A stretch of DNA of 64,000 nt, from assembly GCF_000787855.1 (NCBI RefSeq), contig NZ_BBPQ01000012.1:1-64000 (forward strand). Direction: 5' to 3'. The position numbers and the translations under genes were made by a program. Below the pieces are notes generated by a model, which worked only from the letters and a program-made list of their open reading frames with translations, searched no databases and was not told where the DNA came from. Shown in pieces: positions 17,344 through 26,971 of this stretch. The DNA comes from Streptacidiphilus anmyonensis. Lineage in GTDB: Bacteria; Actinomycetota; Actinomycetes; Streptomycetales; Streptomycetaceae. Numbering within the stretch: the first letter of the stretch is position 1; every line of letters starts with the position of its first letter.

Positions 17344-19215
17344 ATGACCAGCCAGCCAAGCGAGACGACGCAGCAGCAGACGGAGACCATGAGCGCCGTC
17401 TTCGACGCCCTCCCGGCCTGGGAGCGGCGCTTCCGTGCGGCCCGGGTGAGCCTCCCCGAGTGGGCCGACGACGCGCCGGACCGCTCCCTGTTCGTCTCCA
17501 ACGCGACCGGCACCTACGAGATCTACGCCTGGAACCGCGCGGACGGCACGCAGCGACGGGTCACCGACCGGCCCAACGGCACCACGGAGGGGACGCTCAC
17601 CCCCGACGGCGAGTGGATCTGGTGGTTCGACGACACCGACGGCGACGAGTTCGGCGTCTGGCGCCGCCAGCCCTTCGTCGGGCCGGCCGCAGTCCCGTCC
17701 GCGGGCTCGCCCGACCCGGAGGCCGTCCCCGGCCTCGCGCCCTCCTACCCCGCGGGGCTCGCGCTCGGACGCCACGGCGAGGCCGTCGTCGGCCGGTCCA
17801 CCGACGAGGACGGCTCCACGCTGCACCTGATCCGCCCCGGCTCCGGCGAGCCGTTGGAGATCTACCGCCACCGCGAGTCCGCCGGCGTCGGCGACCTCTC
17901 CCACGACGGCTCCCTGATCGCCGTCGACCACACCGAGCACGGCGACGCCATGCACAGCGCCCTGCGCGTGCTGCGGGTCGACGGCCATGTCGTGTCCACC
18001 GTCGCCGAACTCGACGACGCGACCGGACGCGAGGAGCCGCTGGGCCTCTCCTGCCTCGGCTTCGCGCCGCTGCCCGGCGACGCCCGGATGCTCGTCGCGC
18101 ACCAGCGGCGCGGCCGCTGGGAACCGCTGATCTGGGACACCACGACGGGGGACGAGCACGAGATCGTCCTGGACCTGCCCGGTGACGTGACCGCCGAGTG
18201 GTATCCGGACGCCACCGCGCTGCTCATCGAGCACAGCTTCCGCGCGCGCAGCGAGCTCTACCGCTACGAGCTCGTGGGCGGCGCGCTGACCCGGCTCGAC
18301 ACTCCGACCGGCACCGTCTCCGGCGCGACCGCGCGCCCCGACGGCACGGTCGAGTTCCTGTGGTCGTCGGCCGAGCAGCCGCCGGTCGTGCGGTCCACGT
18401 CCGGGGCCGTGGTGCTGGCGGCGCCGGGTCCGCAGGCGCCGCCGTCCGTCCCCGTCGAGGACGTGTGGGTCGAGGGCCCCGGCGGCGTCGTGCACGCCCT
18501 GGTGCAGCGACCCGCCGACGCGGGCGACGGACCGCTGCCCTGCGTCTTCGAGATCCACGGCGGGCCGACCTGGCACGACTCCGACTCCTTCGCGGCCGGC
18601 CCCGCGGCCTGGGTCGACCACGGCTTCGCCGTCGTCCGGGTCAACTACCGCGGCTCGACCGGCTACGGGCGCGCCTGGACGGACGCGCTGCGGCACCGCG
18701 TCGGCCTGATCGAGCTCGAGGACATCGCCGCGGTCCGGGAGTGGGCGGTCGCGAGCGGCCTCGCCGATCCCAAGCGCATCGTGCTGGCCGGCGGATCCTG
18801 GGGCGGCTACCTGACCCTGCTGGGGCTCGGCACCCAGCCGGACGCGTGGGCGCTGGGCCTGGCCGCCGTCCCGGTCGCGGACTACGTGACGGCCTACCAC
18901 GACGAGATGGAGGCCCTGAAGGCGATGGACCGCACCCTCGTCGGCGGCACCCCGGAGGAGGTCCCGGACCGCTACGCGGCGTCCTCACCGCTGACGTACG
19001 TGGAGTCGCTCAACGCGCCCGTCTACATCAGCGCGGGCGTGAACGACCCGCGCTGCCCGATCCGGCAGATCGAGAACTACGTCGGCCGGCTGGAAGGACT
19101 GGGCAAGGCGCACGAGGTGTACCGGTACGACGCCGGACACGGCTCGCTGGTGGTCGAGGAGCGGATCAAGCAGCTGCGCCTCGAACTGGACTTCGTCGCC
19201 CGGAACCTGCGCTGA
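17344..19215 (+). CDS. S9-family serine peptidase (acylaminoacyl-/dipeptidyl-peptidase type)
   Basis: A 623-residue cytoplasmic enzyme with an N-terminal beta-propeller (~40-355; WNRADGTQRRVTDRPNG, DLSHDGSLIAVDHTEHGD) and a C-terminal alpha/beta-hydrolase. The nucleophile Ser485 is in GGSWGGY, the acid is in SAGVNDPRCPIRQ, and the His is in YDAGHGSLV. HGGPTWHDSDSF supplies the oxyanion region. It likely removes residues from short peptides. I use ATG 17344; earlier in-frame starts (GTG 17311) lack a clear ribosome site. Confidence 0.92.
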   Translation: MTSQPSETTQQQTETMSAVFDALPAWERRFRAARVSLPEWADDAPDRSLFVSNATGTYEIYAWNRADGTQRRVTDRPNGTTEGTLTPDGEWIWWFDDTDGDEFGVWRRQPFVGPAAVPSAGSPDPEAVPGLAPSYPAGLALGRHGEAVVGRSTDEDGSTLHLIRPGSGEPLEIYRHRESAGVGDLSHDGSLIAVDHTEHGDAMHSALRVLRVDGHVVSTVAELDDATGREEPLGLSCLGFAPLPGDARMLVAHQRRGRWEPLIWDTTTGDEHEIVLDLPGDVTAEWYPDATALLIEHSFRARSELYRYELVGGALTRLDTPTGTVSGATARPDGTVEFLWSSAEQPPVVRSTSGAVVLAAPGPQAPPSVPVEDVWVEGPGGVVHALVQRPADAGDGPLPCVFEIHGGPTWHDSDSFAAGPAAWVDHGFAVVRVNYRGSTGYGRAWTDALRHRVGLIELEDIAAVREWAVASGLADPKRIVLAGGSWGGYLTLLGLGTQPDAWALGLAAVPVADYVTAYHDEMEALKAMDRTLVGGTPEEVPDRYAASSPLTYVESLNAPVYISAGVNDPRCPIRQIENYVGRLEGLGKAHEVYRYDAGHGSLVVEERIKQLRLELDFVARNLR

Positions 19216-19251
19216 CCTGCGCTGACCCGGGCTGACCTGGGCTGACCCGCG
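19206..19251. repeat. 10-nt tandem repeat spanning the S9 peptidase stop codon
   Basis: 4.6 copies of a 10-nt unit (CCTGCGCTGA, then CCCGGGCTGA-type variants). The first copy contains the TGA stop of the peptidase gene, so each later copy brings an additional TGA. Confidence 0.8.
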
Positions 19252-19269
19252 CCGGGGACCCGCCCGGCG

Positions 19270-20076
19270 TCAGGCGGTCTCGAGACCCAGCGCCTTGTCG
19301 CGCTGGGTCTCGATCTCCCTGCGGACGAACCGGAACCACATGAAGACCACGAAGCCCGCGAAGACGAACCACTGCCCGACGTAGCCGAGGTTCTGGATCG
19401 CCTGCAGGCTGAAGCCTCCGCCCGAGGAGTCCGCGGCCGACGCGGCGGAGTAGGGCACTGCGGTGAGCCCGGCCGTGCCGGCGGCGCCGGGGTCGAGCGA
19501 GGCGTAGCCGTTCCAGACGGTGTAGGGGAGGGCGTTGACCATGGTGACCGGGGAGATCATGCCCAGCTGCCCGGCCGGGAGGGTGCCGGAGGAGATCGCG
19601 TTCGGAGTGTCGGGCGTCTCCGCCGCGCGCAGGCGGCCGGTCACCGAGACCTCGCCGGACGGCGGAGCGGGCGCCGCGGACGGTGTACCCGGCAGCCACC
19701 CGCGCACGACCGCGAGGTAGGCGCCGCTGCCGTCGAGCCGCATCGGGGTGACGATCAGCGAGCCGTCCTTGCCGCTCTGGCCGTCCAGCGGGCGCTGCGG
19801 CACCAGCAACTGGTGCGCCGCGTCGTAGGTACCGGAGAAGGAGACGCGGCGGCCGTCGTCGTTGTTGATGCCGTCCTTGTCCGCGCCGGTGATCAGCCGG
19901 GACAGCGCCGTCGGCGCCGCGTCCGTGGAGGCGGTCGCGGCCTGCTGCTTCTGGGCGTGGCTGTGCAGCTCGAAGCGGCTCAGCTGCCACATCCCCAGCA
20001 TGATGCAGACCGGTACGGCGACCAGCGCCAGCAGGTGCAGAGCCAGCCAGCGCGGGGTCAGAAGGGTCCGGTACAC
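19270..20076 (-). CDS. SURF1-family cytochrome oxidase assembly protein
   Basis: A 268-residue membrane protein with two transmembrane helices near the ends (~10-30 LALHLLALVAVPVCIMLGMWQL and ~235-255 WFVFAGFVVFMWFRF). The large extracytoplasmic loop bears SURF1 marks: RRVSFSGTYDAAHQLLVPQR, VVRGWLPG and YASLDPG. SURF1 helps insert heme a into the aa3 oxidase. GTG 20076 is chosen because the N-terminus then matches the family (YRTLLTPRWLALHLL). Confidence 0.9.
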   Translation of the reverse strand: MYRTLLTPRWLALHLLALVAVPVCIMLGMWQLSRFELHSHAQKQQAATASTDAAPTALSRLITGADKDGINNDDGRRVSFSGTYDAAHQLLVPQRPLDGQSGKDGSLIVTPMRLDGSGAYLAVVRGWLPGTPSAAPAPPSGEVSVTGRLRAAETPDTPNAISSGTLPAGQLGMISPVTMVNALPYTVWNGYASLDPGAAGTAGLTAVPYSAASAADSSGGGFSLQAIQNLGYVGQWFVFAGFVVFMWFRFVRREIETQRDKALGLETA

Positions 20077-20096
20077 CCCACCACGGTAACCAAGGA

Positions 20097-21464
20097 CTAG
20101 TGCGGCGCGGGCAGCGGGTCCGTCCGGTAGATGGTGCCGGCGCAGGCGCCCTGCAAGGTCGTGGTCGCGGCGGCGTTGCCTCCGGAGGCCGGCACGCTGG
20201 CCACTTGCACGCTCGGGGCGTTCGGGGACGCGGATCCGCCCGTGCCACCGGATCCGCCCCCGCTCCCGGGCGTGCCGGGAGACGACGTCGGACTGCCGGC
20301 CGCTCCGCCCGAGGAGCCGTCCGCGGCTGCGGGGGCGCCGCCGCCGCTCGTGCTGCCACCGGTGCCCGAGGAGGAGGCGCCCGGCGTGGCCGTGGTCGGG
20401 CTGGCGTCGCCCGTCGGGCCGACCGAGCTGCCGCTCGCGCAGGCGGCGGGCACGAAGGCGAAGTCGACGACGTAGGTCTGCCCCGGACCGAGCTCGACCG
20501 GCGGATGCGACGGGTCGGGGGCGGGCAGGGCGACGGCCGGGTCTCCCGAGGTGTGCGGGGCCACGGCGAACCGGGACGTCTGCGTGCCGACCGGGGACAG
20601 CACGTCGATCGCGCCCGAGCTGCTGATCTTGCAGGGGTGGGACGAGACGTTGCTGATCGCGAACGAGCCGTAGACGATGCCCGAGGCGTCCGCCGGGGCG
20701 ACACCCGCCGCGCCCTTGCCGAGTTGGCCGCGGCTGCACTCGGCGAGCGAGGCCGAGGCCGTGGCACGGGTCTCGCTGGCGATGCTGGTCACGCCGCCGG
20801 ACGGCAGCGGAACCAGGACCGTCCCCGGCCGGTGGCTGTGCGTGGCGTTGGCGGCGCCGTCCGCCGCTCCGCCGGGGAAGGCGGGGCCGGGCGCCGTCCC
20901 GCCGAAACCGTCGCCGGTGGCGGACGGGTGGGCGCCCGGCAGCAGTTGCCCCGCCGGGCCCGTGTCGGCGCTGGTCGACCCGTCCGGGCCGAGCGAGTGC
21001 AGGGCGGTCAGGCCGAACAGCGCCAGCGAGGCGGCGACGGCCGCGCCGCCGTAGGCGCGACGGCGCAAGGTGCGGCGTTGCGGCACGGCGCGCCGCAACC
21101 GGTTCAGCGAGTCGGGCGCGGGGCGCACCTCGCCGACCGCCTGGTGGAGGCGTTCGCGCAGCGCGGCGCCGAGCGGGTCCGCGTCCTCGTCGTCGGCGGC
21201 GGTGTGGGAGGTGAAGGTCGCTCCCACGAGGCCGCCGACGTGCGTGGACCCCTGGACGGGGATCATGCCCGGCGTGGGCGTGGGCGTGGGCGTGGGCGTG
21301 GGCGTGGGCGTGGGCGTCGGCGCGGCGGCCCTCGGTGGGTCCAGCCAGAGCGGCGGCGTGAGCGGCGGTTCGACGGGAAGCGGCGGCGTCGCGGCAGCCT
21401 CGGAACCGGTACCCGATCCCGGCCGCACCACGCGCAGGTAGCGCGAGCGCCGCTCCGCGCTCAC
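20097..21464 (-). CDS. Single-pass membrane protein coupled to SigE-type sigma, with Thr-Pro repeat
   Basis: A 455-residue protein whose start overlaps the end of the upstream sigma gene by 4 nt. It has a cytoplasmic N-terminus carrying a (TP)n tract (~50-66), a charged helix (ALRERLHQAVGEV), one transmembrane helix (~140-158) and a long Gly/Ser/Pro-rich exterior. Within the exterior a domain with CKISSSGAIDVLSP and GQTYVVDFAFVPAAC contains four cysteines and looks like an Ig-like fold. The (TP)n tract is encoded by a hexanucleotide repeat. Probable sigma-linked regulator or surface protein, by arrangement only. Confidence 0.7.
   Translation of the reverse strand: MSAERRSRYLRVVRPGSGTGSEAAATPPLPVEPPLTPPLWLDPPRAAAPTPTPTPTPTPTPTPTPGMIPVQGSTHVGGLVGATFTSHTAADDEDADPLGAALRERLHQAVGEVRPAPDSLNRLRRAVPQRRTLRRRAYGGAAVAASLALFGLTALHSLGPDGSTSADTGPAGQLLPGAHPSATGDGFGGTAPGPAFPGGAADGAANATHSHRPGTVLVPLPSGGVTSIASETRATASASLAECSRGQLGKGAAGVAPADASGIVYGSFAISNVSSHPCKISSSGAIDVLSPVGTQTSRFAVAPHTSGDPAVALPAPDPSHPPVELGPGQTYVVDFAFVPAACASGSSVGPTGDASPTTATPGASSSGTGGSTSGGGAPAAADGSSGGAAGSPTSSPGTPGSGGGSGGTGGSASPNAPSVQVASVPASGGNAAATTTLQGACAGTIYRTDPLPAPH
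21272..21320. repeat. Hexanucleotide microsatellite (GTGGGC)n
   Basis: About eight consecutive 6-nt units on the plus strand encode the Thr-Pro tract of the minus-strand membrane protein. Unit number changes would keep frame, so length variation in the linker is expected between strains. Confidence 0.85.
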
Positions 21465-22324
21465 CGCTGCCTCCCCTCTGCCTGCGACTCGCCTCGCGAG
21501 TCCGTCCGCGCTGGTCTCCGTGCTTCGCCGAACCGTGGCCCGCCGATCCGTGGCCTGCTGATCCGCGGCTCACCGGCTCGTGCGTTCCTGCGTGGCTCCG
21601 ACGCGGCGGCCCCCGCGACCGTTCCACCCGACGTCCCGGAGCCCGCTGTCGAGGAACCCGAGGCACCGGAGGATCCGGACGGCAACGTGTCGCCGCCGTC
21701 CATCGTGAGTCGTAGCGCCGCCAGGCCGCGCGAGCCGTACGCCTTGACCGAGCCTACGGAAATGCCCAGGGCATCCGCGACTTGAGCCTCCGTCATATCG
21801 GAGAAGTAGCGCAGCACCAGCACCTCGCGCTGGCGGCGCTGCAGGCCGCGCAGGGCCACGATCAGCTCGTCGCGCTCCAGCGCGTCGTACGCGCCCTCCT
21901 CGGCGCTGGCCGCGTCCGGCATCGGCTTCTGCAGCAGCCGCAGGCCGATGATCCGGCGGCGCAGCGTCGAGCGGGAGAGGTTCACCACCGTCTGGCGCAG
22001 ATAGGCCAGCGTCTTGTCGGGGTCGCGCAGCCGTCGGCGCGCGGAGTGGACGCGGATGAACGCCTCCTGCACCACGTCCTCGCAGGAGGCGGTGTCGTCC
22101 AGCAGCAGCGCGGCCAGGCGCAGCAGGGAGGAGTAGTGGGCCTGGTAGGTCTCGGTGAGCTGGTCGACGCTCGCGCCCACGGCGATCGTCGGCGCGGTGT
22201 GGCCGGCGTGACCGGCATGGCCCGCATGGCCCGCGTGAGGGGCCTGGGCGGCGGTCTGGCCCGCGCTCGCATGGGTCGACGCGTGGGGACGTGAGGCGTC
22301 CGCCGCGGTGAAGGGCGCTGTCAT
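21461..22324 (-). CDS. SigE-family ECF RNA polymerase sigma factor
   Basis: A 287-residue sigma factor. Region 2 (~55-120: LTETYQAHYSSLLRLAALLL, then YLRQTVVNLSRSTLRRR) and region 4 (~150-205: LQRRQREVLVLRYFSDMTEAQ, then SVGSVKAYGSRGL) are complete. It has an unusual His-Ala-Gly repeat near the N-terminus (HAGHAGHAGHAGH) and a long disordered tail rich in Ser, Gly and Arg (~215-287). ATG 22324 is favoured because it opens the typical MTAPF-like start; the ribosome site is weak. A sigma gene at this position beside asd-ask is also what I recall from other streptomycetes. Confidence 0.88.
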   Translation of the reverse strand: MTAPFTAADASRPHASTHASAGQTAAQAPHAGHAGHAGHAGHTAPTIAVGASVDQLTETYQAHYSSLLRLAALLLDDTASCEDVVQEAFIRVHSARRRLRDPDKTLAYLRQTVVNLSRSTLRRRIIGLRLLQKPMPDAASAEEGAYDALERDELIVALRGLQRRQREVLVLRYFSDMTEAQVADALGISVGSVKAYGSRGLAALRLTMDGGDTLPSGSSGASGSSTAGSGTSGGTVAGAAASEPRRNARAGEPRISRPRIGGPRFGEARRPARTDSRGESQAEGRQR

Positions 22325-22562
22325 GACAAGCACCGAGCTTGGTGGCACGCCAGTTGGACGCATGACCCGCCGCGAGGGTTGTACGTCACCTGACCCCTCC
22401 GTGACACCGTATCGAGGGGCACTACGGTACGGGCCCGCCCAGCGGCACGGAAGCCGAATCCGGCGTCTGCACCAACTCCCCCTAAACCTCTTCCTGATCC
22501 GTTCCGGAGAGCTTAACCGTCCGTGTGCCGGCCCGTGCCTTGCCACCGGGCCGGCGGGGGCT

Positions 22563-23726
22563 TCAGGCGTGCGCGGGGTCCTCGGCGGCGACCAGTTCGG
22601 CGATCTGCACGCAGTTCAGCGCCGCTCCCTTGCGCAGGTTGTCCCCGCACAGGAACAGCTCCAGACCGTTCGGCTCGTCGAGCGAGCGCCGCACCCGGCC
22701 GACCCAGGTCGGATCGGAGCCCACCACGTCCGCGGGCGTCGGGTACTCGCCCTTGTCCGGGTCGTCGTAGACGACGACGCCGGCCGAGGAGTCGAGGATC
22801 TCGCGGACCCGGTGCACGTCCGGCTCACGCTCGAAGACCGCGTGGACGGTCAGCGAGTGTCCGCTGACGACCGGCACGCGCAGGCAGGTCGCCGAGATCG
22901 GCAGCTCGGGCAGGCCCAGGATCTTGCGGGTCTCGTTGCGCAGGCCCAGCTCCTCGCTCGACCAGCCCTCCTCGGCGGCGTCACCGGCCCAGGGCAGCAG
23001 GTTGTAGGCGAGCGGCGCCTCGAACGGGTCGTCGTCCTGCTCCGACACGGCCCGGCGCAGGTCTCCGGTGCGGGTGCCGACCGTCGGGTCGCCCGCGACC
23101 TCGGCGGTCTGCCGGCGCAGCGTGTCGACGCCGATCCGGCCGCGGCCGGAGGCGGCCAGCGCGGCCGTGACCACCAGTCGGCTCAGCCCGAACTCGGCGT
23201 GCAGCGCGGCCAGCGCGACCGTCAGGACCAGCGTCGCGCAGCGCGGCGCGGCGACGATCCCGATCCGGCGCATCCGCGCGGCCGAGGGATTGATCTCCGG
23301 GACCACCAGCGGCACGTCCGGATGGAGCCGGAACGCGGCGGACCCGTCCACCGCGACCGCGCCCGCCGCGACGGCGAGCGGCGCCCAGTGCTCCACCACG
23401 TCCTCGGGGGCCTCGAAGAGCGCGATGTCGACGCCCTCGAAGCACCCCGGCTCCAGGGCGCGGACGGGCTCGGCCCGGCCCAGGACCGGCACCTCGGTGC
23501 CGATGCCCTCGGGCCCGGCGAAGAGCCGGACCTCGCCCCACATGTCCGCGCGGGTGGCGAGCAGCTCCACCAGCACCCGTCCCACCGCTCCGGTGGCGCC
23601 GATGACGGCCAGGGTCGGCCGTCGCGCCGACTTGGCGGCTCCGGCCGTCCCGGTGGCGCCCGTGGCGCCGTTGGTGCCGGTGGTTCCGACGGTCCTGGCG
23701 GGGTGCTCGCCCCCCGGAACGGTCAT
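22563..23726 (-). CDS. asd: Aspartate-semialdehyde dehydrogenase, divergent form
   Basis: A 387-residue enzyme for step two of the aspartate pathway. The NADP-binding start is [17 protein letters not shown] (after a ~37-residue low-complexity extension). [20 protein letters not shown] and the C-terminal [19 protein letters not shown] are family hallmarks. The catalytic cysteine is present, but its motif reads APRCAT where the family has NPNCST, so the usual Asn before Cys is Arg. Its start overlaps the ask stop (4 nt). It may be a specialised paralogue; a second canonical asd elsewhere is common in this group. Confidence 0.88.
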   Translation of the reverse strand: MTVPGGEHPARTVGTTGTNGATGATGTAGAAKSARRPTLAVIGATGAVGRVLVELLATRADMWGEVRLFAGPEGIGTEVPVLGRAEPVRALEPGCFEGVDIALFEAPEDVVEHWAPLAVAAGAVAVDGSAAFRLHPDVPLVVPEINPSAARMRRIGIVAAPRCATLVLTVALAALHAEFGLSRLVVTAALAASGRGRIGVDTLRRQTAEVAGDPTVGTRTGDLRRAVSEQDDDPFEAPLAYNLLPWAGDAAEEGWSSEELGLRNETRKILGLPELPISATCLRVPVVSGHSLTVHAVFEREPDVHRVREILDSSAGVVVYDDPDKGEYPTPADVVGSDPTWVGRVRRSLDEPNGLELFLCGDNLRKGAALNCVQIAELVAAEDPAHA

Positions 23727-24244
23727 CGGCCGGTGCCGCCGTAGACGATGGCCTCGTCAGTCTCGCTGTCCAGGCCGAACGCGGTGTGCACGGCCTGCAC
23801 CGCGGCGTTGACGTCCTCGGAGCGGGTCACGACGGAGATGCGGATCTCGGAGGTGGAGATCAGCTCGATGTTGACGCCCGCGGCCGACAGCGCCTCGAAG
23901 AACGTGGCGGTGACGCCCGGGTGCGAACGCATGCCCGCGCCGACCAGCGAGATCTTGCCGATCGCGTCGTCGTAGCGCAGCGCCTCGAAGCCGATCGACT
24001 CCTGGACCTTCTCCAGCGCGTCGATGGCCTTGCGGCCCTCGGTCTTGGGTGCGGTGAAGGAGATGTCGGTGCGACCGGTGGTCGCGGCGGAGACGTTCTG
24101 GACCACCATGTCGATGTTGATCTCGGCGTCCGCCACGGCACGGAAGATGCGCGCGGCCTCGCCCGGCTTGTCGGGGACGCCGACGACCGTGACCTTCGCC
24201 TCGGAGGTGTCGTGGGCCACACCGGAGATGATGGCCTGCTCCAT
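23723..24244 (-). CDS. ask: Aspartokinase beta subunit from an internal start (probable)
   Basis: In frame inside ask, ATG 24244 opens [17 protein letters not shown], the same place where LysC-beta begins in Corynebacterium and relatives. An AAGGGGGCGAG ribosome site lies just upstream on the minus strand. The product (173 aa) would contain only the ACT regulatory domains and assemble with the full-length subunit. This is inferred from family knowledge plus the visible ribosome site. Confidence 0.6.
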   Translation of the reverse strand: MEQAIISGVAHDTSEAKVTVVGVPDKPGEAARIFRAVADAEINIDMVVQNVSAATTGRTDISFTAPKTEGRKAIDALEKVQESIGFEALRYDDAIGKISLVGAGMRSHPGVTATFFEALSAAGVNIELISTSEIRISVVTRSEDVNAAVQAVHTAFGLDSETDEAIVYGGTGR

Positions 24245-25009
24245 GTCGATCTCGCCCCCTTCGGGCTTGGTCAGCGGCTTGTTGGAGACCCAGGTACCGG
24301 TCAGCCCGGAGAAGGACGAACGGACGTGGATCGGGATGTCGTACCGCCGCGCGTACTCGACACAGCGGGCCAGCAGCACCTTGGAACCGGAGGACGCCAG
24401 CTCCAGCATGTCGTCGAAGGCGATCCAGTCGATCTTCTTTGCCTTCTTCACCACGCGCGGGTCGGCGGTGAAGACGCCGTCCACGTCGGTGTAGATCTCG
24501 CAGACCTCGGCCTTCAGCGCCGCCGCGAGCGCGACGGCGGTGGTGTCCGAGCCGCCGCGACCGAGGGTGGTGATGTCCTTGGTGTCCTGCGAGACGCCCT
24601 GGAACCCGGCGACGATGCCGATGTTGCCCTTGTCGAGCGCGGCACGGATGCGACCCGGCGTCACATCGATGATGCGGGCCTTGTTGTGGACGGCGTCAGT
24701 GATCACACCCGCCTGGCTGCCCGTGAAGGACTGTGCCTCGTGGCCCAGGTTTTTGATCGCCATCGCCAGCAGGGCCATGGAGATCCGCTCTCCGGCGGTC
24801 AGCAGCATGTCGAGCTCGCGGCCCGCCGGGAAGGGCGACACCTGCTCCGCGAGATCGATGAGCTCGTCCGTCGTGTCACCCATGGCGGACACCACGACGA
24901 CGACCTCATGGCCGGCCTTCTTGGTGTCGACGATCCGTCGGGCGACCCGCTTGATGCCTTCGGCATCCGCTACGGATGAGCCGCCGTACTTCTGCACGAC
25001 AAGGCCCAC
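23723..25009 (-). CDS. ask: Aspartokinase (alpha subunit; catalytic plus two ACT domains)
   Basis: A 428-residue aspartate kinase, first step toward Lys, Thr and Met. The kinase domain opens with [18 protein letters not shown] and includes [36 protein letters not shown] and [15 protein letters not shown]. Two ACT domains (~265-420) supply feedback control. An internal start at 24244 with its own ribosome site would give the regulatory beta subunit, as in actinobacterial aspartokinases. It forms an operon with asd. Confidence 0.95.
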   Translation of the reverse strand: MGLVVQKYGGSSVADAEGIKRVARRIVDTKKAGHEVVVVVSAMGDTTDELIDLAEQVSPFPAGRELDMLLTAGERISMALLAMAIKNLGHEAQSFTGSQAGVITDAVHNKARIIDVTPGRIRAALDKGNIGIVAGFQGVSQDTKDITTLGRGGSDTTAVALAAALKAEVCEIYTDVDGVFTADPRVVKKAKKIDWIAFDDMLELASSGSKVLLARCVEYARRYDIPIHVRSSFSGLTGTWVSNKPLTKPEGGEIDMEQAIISGVAHDTSEAKVTVVGVPDKPGEAARIFRAVADAEINIDMVVQNVSAATTGRTDISFTAPKTEGRKAIDALEKVQESIGFEALRYDDAIGKISLVGAGMRSHPGVTATFFEALSAAGVNIELISTSEIRISVVTRSEDVNAAVQAVHTAFGLDSETDEAIVYGGTGR

Positions 25010-25477
25010 GTGCGCTCCTCGACTCTGGTGGTCCTGGCCTTCGGAGGTGGGTGTCCGGCAGGCCTGTGGTCGCTGGCCAGTCTAGCGATCGGCCTTGTCC
25101 CGGCGGGTGGCGTCCGAAGGCCGAGACGGGAGTATCAGTATTCGATCATCGGCCGTCCGGGCCCGGATGGGAGGTGGACGGAAGATTTGCCGGGCGGGGG
25201 TGGACTCGCGTCCGGATTTCCCGGCAGCGCGGGCAGACGCGTCTCTGCTGTGGCCTTCACCACATTCCGGCTTCTGGGCTTCGAGCCTCGGCGCTGCCGC
25301 ACGGCGCAGCCGCGGACACGGCGCAGTCGACCCGACCCCGGCCGGGAGCGGGCGGCCCGTGGGGCTGCTCGGTGCCGACCGGGGTCGATGCCGTGTGAGG
25401 TCACAGCTGTGAGGTCACAGCGGTGGGCGCGGCCCGGACCCAGCTCGGCCCGGACCCGACCCGGCCCGAACTCGGAC
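25010..25477. other. Long intergenic region upstream of ask
   Basis: About 470 nt between the ask start and the DUF5063 gene end, with no supportable gene. It contains the ask-asd promoter region, a pair of tandem dyad motifs near 25393-25420 and the beginning of a 12-nt tandem repeat. I saw no clear intrinsic terminator or known riboswitch fold. Confidence 0.5.
25394..25419. promoter_or_regulatory. Tandem TGTGA-GG-TCACA dyads
   Basis: Two identical 12-nt dyads, 25394-25405 and 25408-25419, with 14-nt periodicity (TGTGAGGTCACAGC repeated). Each has perfect 5-bp half-sites TGTGA/TCACA separated by only 2 nt. The halves equal those of CRP boxes but with too short a spacer for CRP. They could be a regulator site for ask or a slippage duplication. 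Confidence 0.5.
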
Positions 25478-25525
25478 CCCTGCCCAGACCCTTGCCCGGA
25501 TCCCTGCCCGGATCCCTGCTCAGAT
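25478..25525. repeat. 12-nt tandem repeat across the DUF5063 stop codon
   Basis: Four consecutive 12-nt units (consensus CCCTGCCCGGAT). The minus-strand stop codon of the DUF5063 gene (25520-25522) falls in the fourth unit. Confidence 0.8.
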
Positions 25526-26224
25526 CCCCAGCTCGGAGGCGAGCTCGGCGGCCATCAGGTCGCCGGCCTGCTGCTCCAGCTGCTCGTCGGTCAGCCCGTC
25601 GTGGTCGGTGTCGGTGCCGTCGACGGGCGCGGAGATCGGGCTGTCCATCCGGACGTGCGCCACCAGCGACTGCAGCGCGCGCAGCACGCTCGTCGCCGTG
25701 GAGCCCCAGGTGGCGAGGTAGGAGTACTGCCACCACCACAGCGCCTCGGAGATCCGGCCCTCGCGGTAGTGGGCCATGCCGTGGCGCAGCTCGGTGACCA
25801 CCTCGGCCAGGTCGTCCGAGATCCGGCAGGGCAGCGGCTTGTCCGGCGGCCCGTACGGGTCGAAGACCTCGTGGTAGACGTCGATCGGCGCCAGCAGCTC
25901 GGCCAGCTGGCGGCGCAGCTCGTCCTCGTCCGCGTCGGGGCCGGTGTCGGCCTCGTAGCGGTCGTCGGGCACGACGTCCTCGATGGCGCCCAGGCGGCCG
26001 CCGGTCAGCAGCAGCTGGGAGACCTCCAGCAGCAGCAGGCTGACCGCGCTGCCCGGCTCGTCGCCCTTGGCGATCTCCGGCAGGGAGAGCAGGAAGCTCT
26101 GCACCGAGTCCGCGATCTGCACGGCGAACTCGTCCGGCGTGCCGTCGCCGTGCACACCGATCTGAGGCTGCCCGCTCACCGGGATGTCTACGGTGCGTGT
26201 GCGCGTGTCGGACGTGTCAGACAT
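25520..26224 (-). CDS. DUF5063 family protein
   Basis: A 234-residue, acidic, mainly helical protein with a conserved core ([20 protein letters not shown] and [22 protein letters not shown]). This family is typically found downstream of recR in streptomycetes. Its start overlaps the recR end by 8 nt, so the genes are coupled. Function is unknown; the location hints at, but does not prove, a link to recombination or replication genes. Confidence 0.85.
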   Translation of the reverse strand: MSDTSDTRTRTVDIPVSGQPQIGVHGDGTPDEFAVQIADSVQSFLLSLPEIAKGDEPGSAVSLLLLEVSQLLLTGGRLGAIEDVVPDDRYEADTGPDADEDELRRQLAELLAPIDVYHEVFDPYGPPDKPLPCRISDDLAEVVTELRHGMAHYREGRISEALWWWQYSYLATWGSTATSVLRALQSLVAHVRMDSPISAPVDGTDTDHDGLTDEQLEQQAGDLMAAELASELGI

Positions 26225-26816
26225 CGAGAAGTCGTCTCCCTTCGAAGGCCCGGCCGAGGGTGACCTCGTCGGCGTACTCCAGGTCTCCCCCGACGGGCAG
26301 GCCGCTGGCCAGGCGGGTGACCTTCAGGCCCATCGGCTTGAGCAGCCGGGCCAGGTAGGTGGCGGTGGCCTCGCCCTCGAGGTTCGGGTCGGTGGCGAGG
26401 ATCAGCTCGGTGACCGTGCCGTCCGCCAGCCGCTGCATCAGCTCGCGGATCCGCAGGTCGTCCGGGCCGACGCCCTCGATCGGGCTGATCGCCCCGCCGA
26501 GCACGTGGTAGCGGCCGCGGAACTCGCGGGTGCGCTCGACCGCGACCACGTCCTTCGGCTCCTCGACGACGCAGATCAGGCTCGGGTCGCGGCGCGGATC
26601 CTGGCAGACCCGGCACAGGTCCGCCTCGGAGACGTTGCCGCAGACGGTGCAGAACCGCACCTTCTCCTTGACCTCCGTCAGGGCGTGCGCGAGCCGGCGC
26701 ACGTCCGTCGGATCGGCCTGAAGGATGTGGAAGGCGATCCGCTGCGCGCTCTTGGGCCCGACGCCGGGCAGCCTGCCCAACTCGTCGATGAGGTCCTGGA
26801 CCACGCCCTCGTACAC
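26217..26816 (-). CDS. recR: Recombination mediator protein RecR
   Basis: A 199-residue standard-length RecR. HhH region [22 protein letters not shown]4 zinc finger [16 protein letters not shown] (residues ~57-72), and Toprim domain with [15 protein letters not shown] and the acidic [13 protein letters not shown] motif. It works with RecO to load RecA at gaps. It follows ybaB in the conserved dnaX-ybaB-recR order, here separated by a 239-nt spacer. Confidence 0.97.
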   Translation of the reverse strand: MYEGVVQDLIDELGRLPGVGPKSAQRIAFHILQADPTDVRRLAHALTEVKEKVRFCTVCGNVSEADLCRVCQDPRRDPSLICVVEEPKDVVAVERTREFRGRYHVLGGAISPIEGVGPDDLRIRELMQRLADGTVTELILATDPNLEGEATATYLARLLKPMGLKVTRLASGLPVGGDLEYADEVTLGRAFEGRRLLDV

Positions 26817-26971
26817 GCTGCGTTACCTGTCTCTCTGGTGCTCGTCGGTCGGTTTCTACCTTTTCGCGCCCATCATCCTCCGGACGGGCGCGCTGTCACA
26901 GCTCCCCGACACACCCACTTACGCGCGGGGAGCCGTCTGGGTTCCGCGGAAGGCCGATCCGCACGGGACGC

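Noticed and set aside
25135-25404. Small minus-strand ORF upstream of ask
   Set aside because: No ribosome site, Arg/Pro/Ser-rich shadow composition and no similarity recognised.
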